Assembly: GCA_017607445.1 (NCBI GenBank)
Contig: JAEVHH010000001.1
Span: forward strand, 372,001-436,000
Direction: 5' to 3'
Source: Histoplasma ohiense
Taxonomy: Eukaryota; Ascomycota; Eurotiomycetes; Onygenales; Ajellomycetaceae
DNA length: 64,000 nucleotides
Position numbers and translations under genes: made by a program. This document shows, in pieces, positions 11,079-22,426 of the stretch. Every line of letters starts with the position of its first letter. The stretch's first letter is position 1. The notes beneath the pieces are model-generated. The model was not told where the DNA came from and searched no databases. It saw only the letters and a program-made list of their open reading frames with translations.

Positions 11079-11095
11079 CACGTGATTAGCACGTG
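11079..11095. promoter_or_regulatory. Paired CACGTG boxes
   Basis: Two perfect CACGTG palindromes five bases apart (CACGTGattagCACGTG read across the pair). Such boxes are known binding sites of basic helix-loop-helix regulators such as Cbf1/Cpf1. They lie about 950 bases upstream of the isomerase gene and just outside a solo LTR. Function is inference. Confidence 0.35.
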
Positions 11096-11137
11096 TCGTC
11101 ATACATGGATATTCCCAACACCCCCAGCAGTGAGAAC

Positions 11138-11397
11138 TGTGAGAAATGATCTATCATATCAAGCATTGTGAGAAGTGATCTATCATATCAAGCAAGGATC
11201 TTCTTCTATCTCAATTTCGGAAACCGGATCACTGCTCCGATGTATACCAGCACTGCCCCCATCATATGTTCAAGCATTCTCTTTCTTATAAATACTGCCT
11301 GGTTATCATGTAATTATTGGAGTTATAATAATCAATTCAATTTACTTATTCGATATTCAGTATTTGGGTCAATATTCGGACTTATCCAGTTCCGACA
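11138..11397 (-). repeat. Solo LTR with target-site duplication
   Basis: On the minus strand it starts TGTCGGAACTGG and ends in CTCACA; it is flanked by a perfect 5-base duplication, AGAAC (11133-11137 and 11398-11402). A 26-29 base stretch around GATCTATCATATCAAGCA is duplicated in tandem near 11142-11195, which explains why this copy is slightly longer than the one at 5500-5750. No internal region remains, as expected after recombination between two LTRs. Confidence 0.88.
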
Positions 11398-12041
11398 AGA
11401 ACAAATCAACTACATAACCCCCTCCCAACATGGTAGTGAGGCAGCGAGGCTGCCAAGCGGAACGGTACACCCCTGCTGGAGAGCACTCCTTTGAGCGGCT
11501 GGCAGGAAGCCAGGTGACTTATGGTCTTTTTGGCCTGAGTGGTGCTGATAATGACAGTCTGCCTCCTACTCCCAAATCATCTCTATAGTATGGCAATCTC
11601 TTGCTGCTTGAGGGGTTGAAGGCAGGCGGACAACAGATTCAATTTGTCTTGGATAGAAGGTTGCACAGTAGAAGTACCAAAAGATCTAAAAGAACAGAAA
11701 CTGCACAGCTAACCTCAAATCTAGCCTCAAATCTAAACCTGTATCTGCTTGGAGAAGAGATTGGGAGGTTCTTTGATTGTGGGGTTCCTCTTGCTTCGGT
11801 TTGTATTCCAGTGTTCTGTACTGTACTACTGGTAGTTATGTTGGATGTAGAAGTTATGTATAAACTATTCCCGTGAATAACATAGTAGTGCCATTTGGTG
11901 GGGTGGGTAGGGTAATCAACCCCACGACCAGCCAAAAAAAGAAATCCTAATCCAAGACGATATAATTTCCATCCAGAGAAGGCCACATCACCATAGCCAT
12001 ATCACCGCCTACTGTAAACTATACCGATACAGCTTTTTCCA
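11398..12041. promoter_or_regulatory. Upstream region of the isomerase gene
   Basis: No gene that I can support. Small frames at 11601-11876 (plus) and 11639-11986 (minus) overlap each other and show no recognised motif. The stretch should contain the promoter and 5' leader of the gene starting at 12042. Confidence 0.4.
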
Positions 12042-12794
12042 ATGGCCTCCGAAAACCCGAGAAAAAACCCCCAATTCCATCTATATTCATACTACCGCTC
12101 CTCCTGCTCCGCCCGCCTCCGTATCGCCCTGAACCTCAAACAAATCCCCTACACAACCACGATTGTAAACCTGCTGAAGGGTGAACAACTTTCACCAGCA
12201 CACCGCGCGCTGAACCCTTCCGCTACGGTTCCGATTCTCATCATCACCTCAAGCTCTAACCCCAACCCAACAACCTTCAGCAGCATGACTGACAACCCAA
12301 CGACCTCCATCACAATCGGCCAATCCATTGCTGCGCTTGAATACCTTGAAGAGATATCCATCAATACAGATACAAATACAACCCCTCTCCTCCCCCCATC
12401 CACCTCACCACATGCCCGCGCCCAAGTCCGCACCCTTGTTAATATCATAGCCTGCGATATCCAGCCTGTCACAAACCTGCGGATCCAGCAGCGTGTCAAA
12501 TCCCTGGGCGCAGATAACACTCTCTGGGCTCATGAACTGATGGAAGCTGGATTTGCGGCACTCGAAGCGCACATGTTGACCAGTGCAGGCCAGTATTCAG
12601 TTGGTGATGCTGTGTCAATGGCAGATGTGTGCCTGGTGCCAGCAGTGTGGGCAGCGCAGAGGTTTGGGGTAGATTTGGGGACATTTCCCACCGTGTCCAG
12701 GGTGGCGGAGATGTTGGAAAGTTTGGAGGCGGTGAGAAGGGCGCATTGGGCGAGGCAGCCAGACACACCAGAAGAGTTAAGGGCAGTGGATTGA
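12042..12794 (+). CDS. maiA: Maleylacetoacetate isomerase (GST zeta)
   Basis: Glutathione-dependent cis-trans isomerase that turns maleylacetoacetate into fumarylacetoacetate in the homogentisate pathway. It is a single uninterrupted frame of 250 residues. The zeta-class signature SSCSARLRIAL lies at 20-30 (SSC being the glutathione-activating Ser/Cys motif), followed by NP-ATVPIL in the thioredoxin-like half. The C-terminal helical half has GQYSVGDAVSMADVCLVPAVW. An insertion rich in Ser, Thr, Asn and Pro after ATVPILI makes it somewhat longer than the usual 210-230 residues. The stop is followed by a run of about 18 T. It is tail to tail with the fumarylacetoacetase gene, which uses its product. 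Confidence 0.93.
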   Translation: MASENPRKNPQFHLYSYYRSSCSARLRIALNLKQIPYTTTIVNLLKGEQLSPAHRALNPSATVPILIITSSSNPNPTTFSSMTDNPTTSITIGQSIAALEYLEEISINTDTNTTPLLPPSTSPHARAQVRTLVNIIACDIQPVTNLRIQQRVKSLGADNTLWAHELMEAGFAALEAHMLTSAGQYSVGDAVSMADVCLVPAVWAAQRFGVDLGTFPTVSRVAEMLESLEAVRRAHWARQPDTPEELRAVD

Positions 12795-12978
12795 CCTTTT
12801 TTTTTTTTTTTTTTTCTTTTTCAACATGTGGATTGATTGCTTCTACCTGTGTTGAGGTCGGTTCTGTATATATTTAGCTTTTAAGGCTTATATTTCATAT
12901 CTTCAAGAAACCATTTTCTTTGGCAAGACTACAGTGTACATTATTTAACTAAACATGAAATTAATAATCCGTTGATAT
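12795..12978. terminator. Convergent 3' region of isomerase and fumarylacetoacetase genes
   Basis: Only 184 bases separate the two stop codons, so the 3' UTRs probably meet or overlap here. A T-run lies at about 12796-12815. Transcription interference or overlapping transcripts are possible. Confidence 0.5.
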
Positions 12979-14268
12979 CTAGATCTGAGGAGCTGGTAAA
13001 ATGATGGCAGCGCAGTCACCAAAGCCAACGTAGCTACCCTCCTTCCCACATGCACCACGAAGAATAACCTCATCACCATCCTGCAAGAAAACTCGTTCAG
13101 ACCCGTCTGCAAGCTTGATCGGATTCTTCCCACCATTGGTGTTCTCCAAAAAACTCCCCAGAGTCCCAGGTCTGTCTCCTGAGATTGTCCCACTGCCTAA
13201 AAGATCACCGGTTCGCATGTTACAGCCAGTAATCGAATGATGAGCCAACATCTGTGAGAATGAGAAGAGCAAGTTCTTTGAGTTTGACTCAGCAATCTTG
13301 GTGTCCTTGCCATTAACAACAAGATGTACTTCAAGTGGGATGTCATATACATTTTCTATCTTCTTCTCCTGAAGATACGGGAGCAACGGCTTTCCGGGTT
13401 CCAAACCCTGGGTACGAAATGGCTCCAAAGCATCCATCAGAACTACCCAGGGTGTGATAGTTGTTGCAAAGTTCTTTGCATTGAAAGGGCCCAAAGGAAT
13501 GTATTCCCAAGCCTGGATGTCCCTGGCAGACCAGTCATTCATCAGGACAACACCAAAAAGACGATCCTCGGCCTTGTCGATGGGGATCGGCTCGCCCAAT
13601 TGGTTGCCCGTGGCGACGAAGACAGCCAGCTCAAGTTCAATGTCAAGCTTTTTGCAAGGGGAAAATATGGGCTCCTTGGGCGTGATGGTTGGATCGGAGA
13701 GGATTTGGCCATTGGGCCGCCGGATGGGTTGTCCCGAGACAATGACGGATGATGCTCGTCCATGGTAGCCAACTGGCAGGTGTTTGTAGTTCGGCTGCAG
13801 AGCGTTATCGGGCCCTCGGAAGAGGACTCCCACATTGTAGGCATGATTGAGGCCGGCGTAGAAGTCTGTATAGTCACCAATGCTTAACGGGAGATGGTTT
13901 GTGACATCTTTTCGCAGAATCAGCGCTGATTTCTTGAGAGGATCATTCGTTTTCAGCAGCTCAGGGTAGGGTGTGTTTTCTTGGAAAATTGCCTGTAGAT
14001 ATTCCCGTACGCGGCGATGAACGGGTCTACCGAGGGCAGCAAAGTCATTCAATGTGGGTTGGGCGAAGACGTCGAGGTGTTGGTGGAAGGAAGGCAACTG
14101 GGCAAAACCGCCACGAGAAGCAAAGGTGAAGAGATCAAGAACATAATCACCAATCGCAATTGCTGGATGGCGGTCGGTTGAAGCTGGGGTGGATATGATC
14201 CCGAAGGGTATGTTCGCTAATGAGAACGGCGAGTCCCTGGGAATTGGATGCCAGGATGCTAATGTCAT
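12979..14268 (-). CDS. fahA: Fumarylacetoacetase
   Basis: Hydrolyses fumarylacetoacetate to fumarate and acetoacetate, the last step of phenylalanine/tyrosine breakdown. Taking the ATG at 14268 gives 429 residues, the usual fungal size, starting MTLASWHPIP. The frame stays open upstream to 14457, but those 63 codons are Pro/Arg-rich and unlike the family. Visible: the N-terminal SH3-like domain to about residue 120, then GDYTDFYAGLNHAYNVG, with the metal-binding Asp135 and catalytic His142 in family spacing, KHLPVGYHGRASS, the metal-binding ELELAVFV region, and LMNDWSARDIQAWEY. The C-terminus ends LPAPQI. No intron is needed. An hAT transposon end lies about 420 bases upstream (14688), so its promoter is close to the transposon boundary. 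Confidence 0.94.
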   Translation of the reverse strand: MTLASWHPIPRDSPFSLANIPFGIISTPASTDRHPAIAIGDYVLDLFTFASRGGFAQLPSFHQHLDVFAQPTLNDFAALGRPVHRRVREYLQAIFQENTPYPELLKTNDPLKKSALILRKDVTNHLPLSIGDYTDFYAGLNHAYNVGVLFRGPDNALQPNYKHLPVGYHGRASSVIVSGQPIRRPNGQILSDPTITPKEPIFSPCKKLDIELELAVFVATGNQLGEPIPIDKAEDRLFGVVLMNDWSARDIQAWEYIPLGPFNAKNFATTITPWVVLMDALEPFRTQGLEPGKPLLPYLQEKKIENVYDIPLEVHLVVNGKDTKIAESNSKNLLFSFSQMLAHHSITGCNMRTGDLLGSGTISGDRPGTLGSFLENTNGGKNPIKLADGSERVFLQDGDEVILRGACGKEGSYVGFGDCAAIILPAPQI

Positions 14269-14687
14269 GGTTGGGGATGAAAGGTATCTGATAGAAATCT
14301 GCCAATTACTGCAGCGGCGGTGAGGGCGAGGGTAAGAGCGAGGCGGGGGCTGGAGATAGGAATTGTGAGGTCTTGTCCGCGTGGAAGCTTGGGCATGAGG
14401 GGAAAGTTCAAATACAACCTTGGGAGCAAAGACTTTCCAGAATGGCGCCTGCAGCATGGAAATGTTTCCGCACGTTTATCCACGGCCATCCCCCACATCT
14501 TGGCAATAGTGCCCCGCGCAGGGCAAATTTCCCGCAGCTGGCCGCATTTGGCCACAGGAGACCCGACCTCGCTAATAGCGCCATCTGCCCTCGAATTTTT
14601 CTGCCAAGCCCAACTTGTGTGACAGAGAGGTTGAACATGGTTGGTTGTTATGATACTATCCAACTGTGCCAAGCACATTCTCACTAC
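14269..14687. promoter_or_regulatory. Upstream region of the fumarylacetoacetase gene
   Basis: GC-richer than the transposon DNA, with normal CG content. Overlapping frames here on both strands are not credible genes. It should hold the fahA promoter, limited to about 420 bases by the hAT insertion. The last 8 bases (14680-14687, CTCACTAC) would be one half of the hAT target duplication; the other half is not in the window. Confidence 0.5.
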
Positions 14688-15026
14688 TAGGCTGGCCGGT
14701 GGGACCATGAATTTCATGTTTGGTTTGGTTTGGTTTGGTCCCAGTCCATTTCTTGGTGTGATTTCCAGTGGGACCAGGATCAGAATGAGAGTGTAAAGAG
14801 ACCAAAATTTTCAGAAATGAAGTGTAAAAGAATCAGATTTAGATCTAACATGACTATTATGAAATCAACAAAATTTATTATTCCATGCAAAGTGACTGAC
14901 TATGAAAAATAAGAACATGATCTGAGACTGATTATGATTTTAACTCAAGTTTGATCCCATTCTGATGATTATATAATACATGACAATTGATAATGATTAT
15001 TGATAATGCTCATAAACTCATTAATA

Positions 15027-15328
15027 CTATATACAATCACACTCAATTTTTTCCTTCACTATATCATTGAAAGAGAATTCTGTCACAATAGAATTCTTAT
15101 CAACAATTTTTTTTTCTTTTTCATACTTAATCATCATCAATTTCTTTACAGTTTCTTTTTGCAATTGATTACAATGATAGTGACAAATATTTCAACTTGA
15201 GTTAAACTTTCTCTCCATATCAACTTCTGTCAATGAAATTGTCAGAATATCATATATCATCATTGTCACTATTGAATACTGACTGCTGATCATCCTCCAC
15301 AGATCTAAAATAGATTTTTCTTTGATAT
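15027..15328 (-). pseudogene. hAT transposase, C-terminal dimerisation domain
   Basis: Minus-strand reading gives LDLWRMISSQYS, then ILTISLTEVDMERKF, then NICHYHCNQLQ and KETVKKLMMIKYE. This is the arrangement of the hAT C-terminal dimerisation domain in fungal transposases (an ERxFN..R.ICHYRR..L pattern). Arg codons appear as TGA or TGT. The frame continues without a gap across the G insertion when 15328 is joined to 38631 over the shared ATAT. Confidence 0.8.
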
Positions 15329-15474
15329 TGTGATAATTTCAGCTTATTATTCTTCCGTGGTATATGCCACCCTCTATTATCAAGAATGATATATACTATC
15401 ACACTAGTTAATTCATATAAGAAGAGCTGCAAAGCTTAGAAGCTTTGAACAGCTCAAACAATCTTTGAACTATA
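15329..15474 (+). repeat. 5' LTR of element G
   Basis: 146 bases, starting TGTGATAATTTC; same length as, and by eye about 85% identical to, the 3' LTR at 38485-38630. Differences are nearly all C/T or G/A. The left flank (ATAT) matches the right flank of the 3' LTR. Confidence 0.85.
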
Positions 15475-15554
15475 TCTGATAGCATATCTAAATCAAAAAG
15501 AGTATACACTTCTGAGAGTGTGATAATTTCATCTACAACACAAATCATAGTTAT

Positions 15555-15825
15555 TGTAAGAGATGATTGTAGGTATAATTATGGAAGTAGTGTGAAGTAC
15601 ACATATAGAATGTTAAGAAGATAGCAATCTCTATTATTCAAAGCTAATCACTGATCTTCTAATATCTATGAATATCAGTGAGCATTATATAGGCGATCAT
15701 CATGTGCTACAGCTGTCTATAATGTCATGTGCTATATCCCTCTTCATTAATTCTGACATATTCTGTGTTCTTCTATCATCATATAGCTATTTTCTAATAT
15801 AGATATCTTCATTGCATCTATTACA
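15555..15825 (-). repeat. 3' LTR of F1
   Basis: In plus-strand reading it goes TGTAAGAGATGATTG to GCATCTATTACA. It pairs with 22427-22697. As the element reads on the minus strand this is the 3' LTR, and the antisense gene starts about 540 bases inside it. Confidence 0.9.
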
Positions 15826-16367
15826 ATTATCTCTCTTCTTCAAAGACCTGGTTCTCAGAGCTTCTTACTGTAACATGTGAAGTTTGTAATATATACTGCA
15901 TGATTAATATTGTATAGAGTTCACAGAATCAGATCAGATTAATTGTTGAGATTAATTTCAAAATATTACTGTTTCAGAAGAATGTTTTTTCATCTTCAGT
16001 GTCATTGCAGTTCAATTATGATTTAGACACAACTTCTGAACCTCTTTTCTTTAACTTCTACACCAAAAATCACACTTCATTGAAAATCATCACCATCATC
16101 ATCATCAATGATTTTTTATTTAAAAAGAATACATCAATTTATCAAACAAAGTACACTGTATTCTTCTATGTGATTTTTATTGCAAAATTTGAAGTTTTGA
16201 TTGCATGGTTGTGTTTTCCATTTTGGGTTGAATTTTGTGTTGTTGCAATTCTTTTGATCAACATTGTAATATTGATTTCAAGATCAACATCTGTTTTTCT
16301 TTCTTGTTGCTTTTGCTTTTTCTTCTTCTTTGAATAAGGTCTTGATACTAATTAAAGTTATGATAGA

Positions 16368-17509
16368 ATGTCAGAATCAGCTGTTTCTGTTGCTGATTTG
16401 AAGTCTATGAAGAATGATATGCTGTCTGTCATTGAGAGCATTTGCTTGAGTTGTCTGAAGAGATTGCAGAATCCCTCAGTATATTCTTGCTTTGTGAATG
16501 ATGAACAGATACACTGTCATATCTATCATATATCAAATAGAAATTGTGCTGCTGTAAGTTTTCTTAAACTGAAGTTGTTATGAGTGCTAACAGATTATAG
16601 ATGTCTGAGTGCTTTCATGAAATCAGTCAATCTTTGATCAATGAATTTCACAAAATACTGTTTTCTGATGAAGTTCTGAATGAGAGATTTGCTATATATC
16701 AAACTGCTGTTGCAAGATTTGTACTTGACATGCAGATCTATAAGAATACAGATGGAGTTCTAGAATTCTATATAAACTCTGATGATTTATTGTCACAGCA
16801 GAATGTGGCATTCAATTATAGCAGCATTTCAGAAAATGTGTTTTCACATTCTGCTATTACATCAGTGTCATTCTCACTGAGCTAAGATCTTGGTACATTA
16901 TTTGAGTTAATCAATAATGTAGATGAAGATGAGGAAGTGGACAGTTCTGTTGAAGTGTTAGAAAGAAACACAGCAGTATATTGCTGTCATTGTATTCAAC
17001 ATTTGACAATGTCCCTCTGTCATCATTGTGAGTCTGCTGAAAGTCAATACAAAAAATGCAAGCACTGCTCAGTGATGAAGCACATCTGTGTTTCAGTAAG
17101 TTATTATTCAAAACAAATGTTTTTACAGTATATAATATTAACTTTCTATTAGATGTCAGTGAATGCTGTTGAATTGACTCAGATGATTATCAACACTGCT
17201 GAGAATCTAATTGTTGCTGATACAGATGCTTCAAACATTGATATTTTGCAGAATACTGTGACTGCAGCAGTTAGATTCTTTGCTGTGAAGATTCAGAAGA
17301 TTCAATAAAACAGTTCTTCTGAGACTTCAGCTGAAATAATGATTGATGAGATCTCAGTGATTATATCATCAATCACAGCTTTCAAGTCATCATTGAAACA
17401 TTGTGCTTCATCAGTTGAGGAAATTCAGAATAATAAGCAGATTTGTCTTGGTGACAATTTCTCAAATGACACTGACCAAGCTGAGGCAGATCTGTTTTTT
17501 AATCTCTAA
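16368..17509 (+). CDS. F1 antisense accessory gene, three exons, two Cys clusters
   Basis: Lies antisense to gag-pol and ends tail to tail with it, about 20 bases away. Exons are 16368-16553, 16601-17095 and 17153-17509, with introns of 47 (GTAAGT..TGCTAAC..TATAG) and 57 bases (GTAAGT..TATTAAC..TTAG). All are phase 0 and each exon begins ATG TCx; the total is 345 residues. Exon 1 ends in a cluster CLSCLKRL..C..C..C, and exon 2 ends in CCHCIQHL..CHHC..KCKHC..KHIC, both directly before an intron. Exon 3 looks helical. One in-frame TAA at about 16883 reads CAA in F2, so this copy is broken. F2 and F3 keep the same exon lengths. I do not recognise a known family; the clusters resemble zinc-binding CX2C repeats. 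Confidence 0.75.
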
Positions 17510-17532
17510 GTGAAATAAGTATATTCAGCAGT

Positions 17533-20500
17533 CATCATCATCTTCTTCATTTTCATTTACTGACTGATTTTTGATAGATTTTATTAAACTGTTTCAAGTA
17601 CTTCTGACTGTTCATCAAATTTTTCTCAGATTTCCAAGAATTGTCTGCATCTGTACAATCTTTTCATTTGATAAGATACTGTGTTTGATCATGATACTGA
17701 TGCTTGTCTAATATAGCTTCAACTTTTCATTTCTCTTACATGTCTATAATTATCAGTTCTGCTTGCAGAATTTGTCTGTTGTGTGTGTGATATGATTCAA
17801 GAAGAAAAACATGGAATACAGAATGAATTTCTTTATATTATAATATGAGTTTCAGTTTGTACATCTGTGTACCATGGATATCAATTATTTGAAAGAGACC
17901 CAAAAATTGATGATCTAGTTTGGATGAGGATCACAAGGTGGATATATTTTTTGCACACAGTATTATTCAGTTCTCTATCTTAAAGCTTTTTGATATATGA
18001 TGCTGATTGTAATACTTTTTCTCAGCTGCTTTGACAGCTTTCAGACATTCTCAGATTTTGTTCTCTGCTTGCTTCATTCATTCCACTTGTTTCATTGTCA
18101 ATTTTGATGCATCTGTGCTTGGGGGTTTCACATCTATGCAAAGTTCAGTTGATCGGCCGATCATTGCTTCAGATGATGTCATTTTTATTGATGTGTGGAA
18201 GGTGTTGTTATATGCTCATTGCATCAGAGAAATCCATTCTATCCAATTATCTTGCTGATAGCTGCAATATATGTGAAGATAATGTTCAATCACCTGGTTC
18301 AATTGTTCTGTCTGACCATCGGTTTGTGGGTGGAATGCTGTTGATAATTTTTGTTGAACATGGAGCAGATAATATAATATCAATCAAAACTTGCTATTTA
18401 TTAATGAATCTCAGTTGCTAATAATGTTTGCAGGTAGATCAAAGTTCTTCATAATTCTTCATACAATAATATTCATGAGTTCTTCTGCATCTAGCTCTGA
18501 AGATGTGGGCACAATTATAACTCATTTGATGAATAAATCAACAAATATGACAATAGCATTATAGATTTGACTTCTCTTTTTATTATCTGACAGGTCTTCA
18601 ATAAAGTCCATGCTAATTGTATGCCATTTTTTATCTGACACTGAATATGATTGTAGCAACTCATACAGCTTGTGCTGTGGTATCTTGACACATTGACAAA
18701 CATTGCAAGTTCTCACATATTCTGCAATCTCATCACTCATATCATGTCACAAGTACTTGCATTTGATCACTTTGATGATTTTGTCACATTCAAAATGGCC
18801 ATCTTGAGAATCATTGTGATTCATTTTCATTATTTCATATCTTACAGTTTTATCTTGTGGTATGTAGACTTTATCATCTTTTCTGAGCAGACTATCTTTA
18901 TTTACTGCTCAGATTGAATGATTATCTATACTAGCATCACTCATTTCTAGTCTTCTGTGAAGTTCAGACATACTGACATCTCTATTCTGAATCTGCAGTA
19001 AGAGTTCAATGATAGATTCAGCTATCTCTTTATAATAGACTGTCTCAGACTCAAATATTTTGACAGTTAGAATTCATGACATCAGAGTTTCTAGATTTAA
19101 TTCTGTAATATCTGCAATCTTATTCTCATCCACAGATGCATTCTTTATTCTGCAGAGATTGTTGTCATCAATGACTATAGATCTCTTCACTCAACAATTT
19201 TCATTAGCTTGCAGATTTTTTCACATCATCTTGACACATTGATCTAACTTTGTGTTTTCTTTTGTCTTTAGTGACTTAAAGATCTTCTTATGCAGCTTCT
19301 CTTGCAGAGTAGAGAGCTCTGTCAAGAAAGCTGCATATTTTATAAAATCTGAATGATGACTTGATGCATCTGTGAGATTATTTTTCTCAGAATGATGCTC
19401 TATTTCAAAATCAAATGCTGAGAGCATTTTCATTCAGTGAATCTGATGCCCATTTAGCTGTTTTGTTGTCATGAAGCATCAAAGATTGACATGATCAGAT
19501 AAAACAGTTATTGAATGCCTGCTATCATGTAAGTAGTAGTGCTATTGTCTGAAAGCTTCTACAATCAGCAACATTTCTAAATCATATATTTGATAACATC
19601 TTTCTATTTCTGTGAGCTTTCTAGACCAAAACACAATCAGATGTCAGTGATCATCATTCATTAATTGTGATATTACTGTAGTGATTGCAACACCAGATCC
19701 ATTCATTTCTATATGGAGCTTTTGCTGCAGATCAAAGTGGATCAACAATGATGCTTTTGTAAAGCATTCTTTTAACTGCAAAATTGTATACTTACAGTTT
19801 TTGTCTAACTGAACAGATATGTTATTCTTCTTTCTTTTTGTTTTGTAATCTTTTAAGAATTCAGTCAGGGGTGCTGTTATTATTGAGAACTTGTATATGA
19901 ATTGATGATAGAAATTGACAAATTCTAGAAATATTTGCAATTTGTTTATAGTTCATGGTTCTGATCAATCTAGAATTGTGTTGATGTGGTGTTTCTTGAC
20001 AGTAATGCTCTGTGTGGTAATCACAAAACTCAAAAATCCAATTTCTGTTGTGTGGAATGTACACTTACTAAGTTTGACATATAGTCTCCATCACCTTAAC
20101 CATTCCAGCACATTCTTAACATGGACGACATGTTCATCAAGTGTGTTTGAATAGATTATGATATTGTCAAGATAAGCCACACAATATATGTCTAAAAGAT
20201 CACTGAGGGCTTTGTTGATATAAGATTGAAAGGTCACAGAGACATTGATTAGCTCAAAAGATAAGACTAGATATTCAAAGTGTTCATATTGTGTTCAAAA
20301 TACTGTTTTCCATTCATCCTCTGCTTGTATGCAAATTCTATGATATGCATCTCTCAGATTCAGTTGCATATATATTTTTGCATCTGCTAATCTATCAAGT
20401 ATTTCACTTATCAAGAGCAGTGGATATCAATTCTTGACTGTTATTTCATTCAATTCTCAATAATCTACACAAAGACACAGAGTTTCATCTTTCTTTAGTG

Positions 20501-22321
20501 TGAATAACACTGATGCATCAGCTGAGCTCTTGAATGAATGTATTCAATTCTTCTCTAATGTTTTTTCAATATATTCTCAGAGGACAGAGAGTTCTTGAGG
20601 TGATAAGTTATATATCAGTTGATATGAGGGTTTCTTGTCAGGTTTGAGCTCTATGGCATGATCATGAGATGCATGTTCCACATCAGATATGTCTTCTCAG
20701 AATACATCAAGATAATCTTTATAATCATCTGAAATATTTGGCTCAGTTGCTGCACTCACAGCTTGTAATGGTAAAGCAGTAAATATAATATTGCCATCAT
20801 CAATTAGTATTGCAAATTCTTTAGCAGTATTCAGATGCATGTGATTAATATTTGACACTTTTCTATAGATTCAGCATCTTCACACTCAGTTGATATCAGA
20901 GTTCACAGCTTTCAATCACAGCATACTCAAAATTACATCATATCTGCTAATGTCAGCCTCTTTGAAATGGTGGAATTCTTCTCAGAGAATGTGTTCATCA
21001 TTGATAATCTTCATTGCAGCTTTTTGTTGTTTATATGATTTAATCTTATGATTATCAACTGCTTCCACCACTTTTGGTTTATCTTCTGCCTTTGAGAAAT
21101 ATTTTGATGCCCAGGCATGAGACATGAAGTTCACATCTGTGTCAGAATTCACTAGTGTCCATGCCATCGACCATCCCACTTCTGTCAGCATCCATGTATT
21201 CATTGTCAATAATTGTTTATTTCACAGTTTAGTTGTTTGTATTCTCAATGCAGCAGCTGCTTCTATGATTGAAATTGCTGGTTTTTTGTTTGTTGAACTT
21301 GATTGTGTTTTTTGAAGTGTAACATTCAACAATCATTTGCAATATGACTCTTCTTATGACAGTGAGAACACTTCTTCATTCAGTTATATTTATCTTTCTT
21401 GATTTGTTCAGTTGAATCTGTTTGTTTCTTTCATTTCCTCTTGTTTCAATGATTGCTAGATTTATCAGAATGATGCTGATTCTCTATGAATATTGCAGGT
21501 CTTTCTTTGCAGATAGCACACTGTTGCTCTGATATATTTTTCTTGAGAGTCTGTAGAGTTTGAAGCAACTCTTTGTAGTTCTGAGACTCTTGATTTCAAT
21601 GATCAAGTTCAGTGTGTAATATCTTCAATGCTTTACTACACAAGTTATCCATTCTTTGTTCTTTGCTATATGAGGGTAAGTAGTATTCTCAGTCTTTGAG
21701 ATATTTAGAGAAATTGTGTATTGATTGTCATTTTTGTTGCTTTGCATTTTGAAATTTTTGACTCATCAATCAGTGCTGGTTCTGTGGATTGTTGATTTGC
21801 ATTTCTAGATGTGATAACATATCATCAAAAGTCAATGATGTTGCTCCTCCATGTCTCTTATACAATGATACAAAATTCAACCATTTCTGCTTAATATGAA
21901 TGTCAAGATAGAGTTTAGCATCATTTATCTTGTATTCTTTCTTTTGATAATACTGATGATGATGTGTAAAGAGAGTCAATATGTGATCTTTATAGTTCTT
22001 GAATTCTAACATATTTTTTTCTTGATAATAGTTCTTAATTTTCAATCTTGATGGTGTTTCATTATCATCATCTGTATTGTTCACAGATTGATTTTGCAGT
22101 GATTCTGTGATGATATTCTGAGTTAATTGAGACTTGATGAGAGTATCTTCATGAATCTGTGCTTTCAATTTGTTGAGCTGCTGTTGTGCATGCAGAATAG
22201 CTAATTGCTGCTCTCATTCATGAATTTGATCATTCAACTGTTGCAAACACACATTGTGATCATTGGAGGCAGTAGAAGATTCAGATTGATTTTCAAGAGA
22301 TCTTGTGTGTGTTGAAATCAT
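17533..22321 (-). pseudogene. F1 gag-pol with C-terminal chromodomain
   Basis: Gag starts at the ATG at 22321; frame 22168-21770 carries its capsid-like region and a zinc knuckle lies near 21360 (CSHCHKKSHIANDC). The protease site near 21160 reads LVNSDTDVNF (DSG in the family). Reverse transcriptase is at about 20700-19900, with active site YLDNII instead of YLDD. RNase H follows (HHYYLHDSRHS region), then an integrase with an HHCC-type finger (CNVCQCVKIPQHKLY at 18690) and the core. The C-terminus near 17700-17550 reads VEAILDKHQY..TQYLIKWKDCTDADNSWK, a chromodomain. Many TGA stops; not functional. Confidence 0.85.
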
Positions 22322-22426
22322 CTTGTGTGTTTTAATCAATGTTGTGTGTTTTAACTAACATTGCATGCTTTATTGTAGGTGTGCGTAACAACAGACCACT
22401 CAAATAAAGTTTAGAGTGATTAGAAT

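Larger units (their letters stand above)
10582..11137. other. Intergenic region downstream of serB-type gene
   Basis: No gene seen. It holds the dispersed repeat copy at 10920-11015 and a pair of CACGTG boxes (11079-11084 and 11090-11095, five bases apart). The solo LTR follows directly. Confidence 0.5.

Noticed and set aside
11601..11986. Small genes upstream of maiA
   Set aside because: Overlapping frames on opposite strands, no recognised motif, no intron signals; most likely promoter/leader DNA.
14269..14457. 63-codon N-terminal extension of fumarylacetoacetase
   Set aside because: Open in frame but Pro/Arg-rich and outside the family's usual start; 14268 gives the expected length. A targeting leader cannot be fully excluded.
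15999..16337. 112-residue frame upstream of the F1 antisense gene as an extra exon
   Set aside because: The middle is low-complexity (Ile/Asn, Phe runs), the counterpart in F2 has other frame breaks, and the spliced frame starts convincingly at 16368; more likely leader or promoter.
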